Under the pieces are notes generated by a model. It worked only from the letters and a program-made list of their open reading frames with translations, searched no databases and was not told the DNA's origin. The position numbers and the translations under genes are program-made. From Bacillota bacterium (GTDB lineage Bacteria; Bacillota_I; Bacilli_A; MOL361; Turicibacteraceae): a stretch of 5,286 nt of DNA. The DNA lies in contig DNGE01000073.1 in assembly GCA_003486705.1 (NCBI GenBank), forward strand, positions 1-5,286, written 5' to 3'. This document shows, one piece after another, positions 5,008 through 5,286 of this stretch; position 1 is the stretch's first letter, and each line of letters starts with the position of its first letter.

Positions 5008-5286
5008 TTATTCAGCTGTTTGAGCGTCAGCTGCAATGATTTCACTTCCTGAATTGTCTTCATCTTCTTTAAAACCATCCCGTACAATACGATATTCGAT
5101 TCCTGTTATATCGTGAGAACCTTGTGGGGAGTAAACCCATAAATCAATTCGGTTATCCCAACTGCAAGCACCACACGCATCAAGGACAATAGCGTTCACG
5201 GTATCTCCTTCTGGATACTTAATTTCTAAAACTGTTCCGTAGTAATTTGGAATTCCACGCCAGTTTAAACCGGTTGCGAGGACTTC
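5008..5286 (-). CDS. 3D-domain (double-psi beta-barrel) protein, C-terminal part only
   Basis: The frame enters from base 5286 without a start in view and ends at a stop at 5010-5008, giving 92 residues. They read EVLATGLNWRG..YYGTVLEI, then a beta-rich stretch, then LDACGACSWDNRIDLWVYS, then an acidic tail ending AADAQTAE. The D-x-x-G...NRIDLW pattern is that of the 3D domain (named for three conserved aspartates), related to MltA/RlpA-like barrels of peptidoglycan-cleaving enzymes, usually the C-terminal domain of secreted wall proteins. The common form has D-T-G-G-A before the NRID; here it is D-A-C-G-A-C, with a CxxC. The missing N-terminus would tell whether it is secreted. A GTG at 5199 inside this frame is not the start, because conserved sequence continues upstream of it. 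The last ~10 codons overlap another open frame (see findings). Substrate and role are inferred from family only. Confidence 0.75.
   Translation of the reverse strand, partial: EVLATGLNWRGIPNYYGTVLEIKYPEGDTVNAIVLDACGACSWDNRIDLWVYSPQGSHDITGIEYRIVRDGFKEDEDNSGSEIIAADAQTAE

Noticed and set aside
5197..5199. GTG at 5199 as the start of a 63-residue protein
   Set aside because: The same frame continues upstream to the window edge with sequence that fits the family (VLATGLNWRG, YYGTVLEI), so this is an internal Val.

Overview
The window looks like chromosomal DNA from a low-GC Bacillota (Firmicutes). The intergenic DNA is very AT-rich, every gene start visible here has a Shine-Dalgarno sequence of the AGGAGG/GGAGGG type, promoters fit the sigma-A consensus, and intrinsic terminators are strong. 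GapN of the streptococcal type and a rubrerythrin suggest a fermentative anaerobe or oxygen-tolerant anaerobe. I cannot fix the genus from sequence alone. There are five protein-coding genes, two of them cut by the window edges. I see no rRNA, tRNA, CRISPR array or insertion sequence.

Layout. (1) 1-1385, minus: gapN, NADP-dependent non-phosphorylating glyceraldehyde-3-phosphate dehydrogenase, missing only its last ~15 residues. (2) 1386-1943: a long AT-rich divergent intergenic region with both promoters and several dyads. (3) 1944-3107, plus: a soluble GGDEF protein with an N-terminal four-cysteine PAS-like segment, a second PAS domain and a variant AGDEF active-site loop. (4) 3140-3178: a long perfect hairpin acting as a bidirectional terminator between convergent genes. 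(5) 3177-3812, minus: a pentapeptide-repeat protein made of at least seven uninterrupted 20-residue coils with a cysteine ladder and a Qnr-like C-terminal tail. (6) 4020-4736, minus: a rubrerythrin with a rubredoxin-like iron site at both ends, with its own strong promoter and terminator. (7) 5008-5286, minus: the C-terminal 92 residues of a 3D/double-psi beta-barrel cell-wall enzyme, followed by its own terminator.

The genes appear to be separate transcription units: a promoter candidate or terminator lies in each gap, although the pentapeptide-gene promoter is not clear. A loose common theme is redox and oxygen: GapN makes NADPH, rubrerythrin reduces peroxide, and the GGDEF protein carries a cysteine cluster that could sense metal or redox state. 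This link is inference from proximity. I see no evidence for a new multi-gene system. The most interesting points are the cysteine-cluster PAS/AGDEF protein, the cysteine ladder of the pentapeptide protein, and the doubly rubredoxin-capped rubrerythrin.
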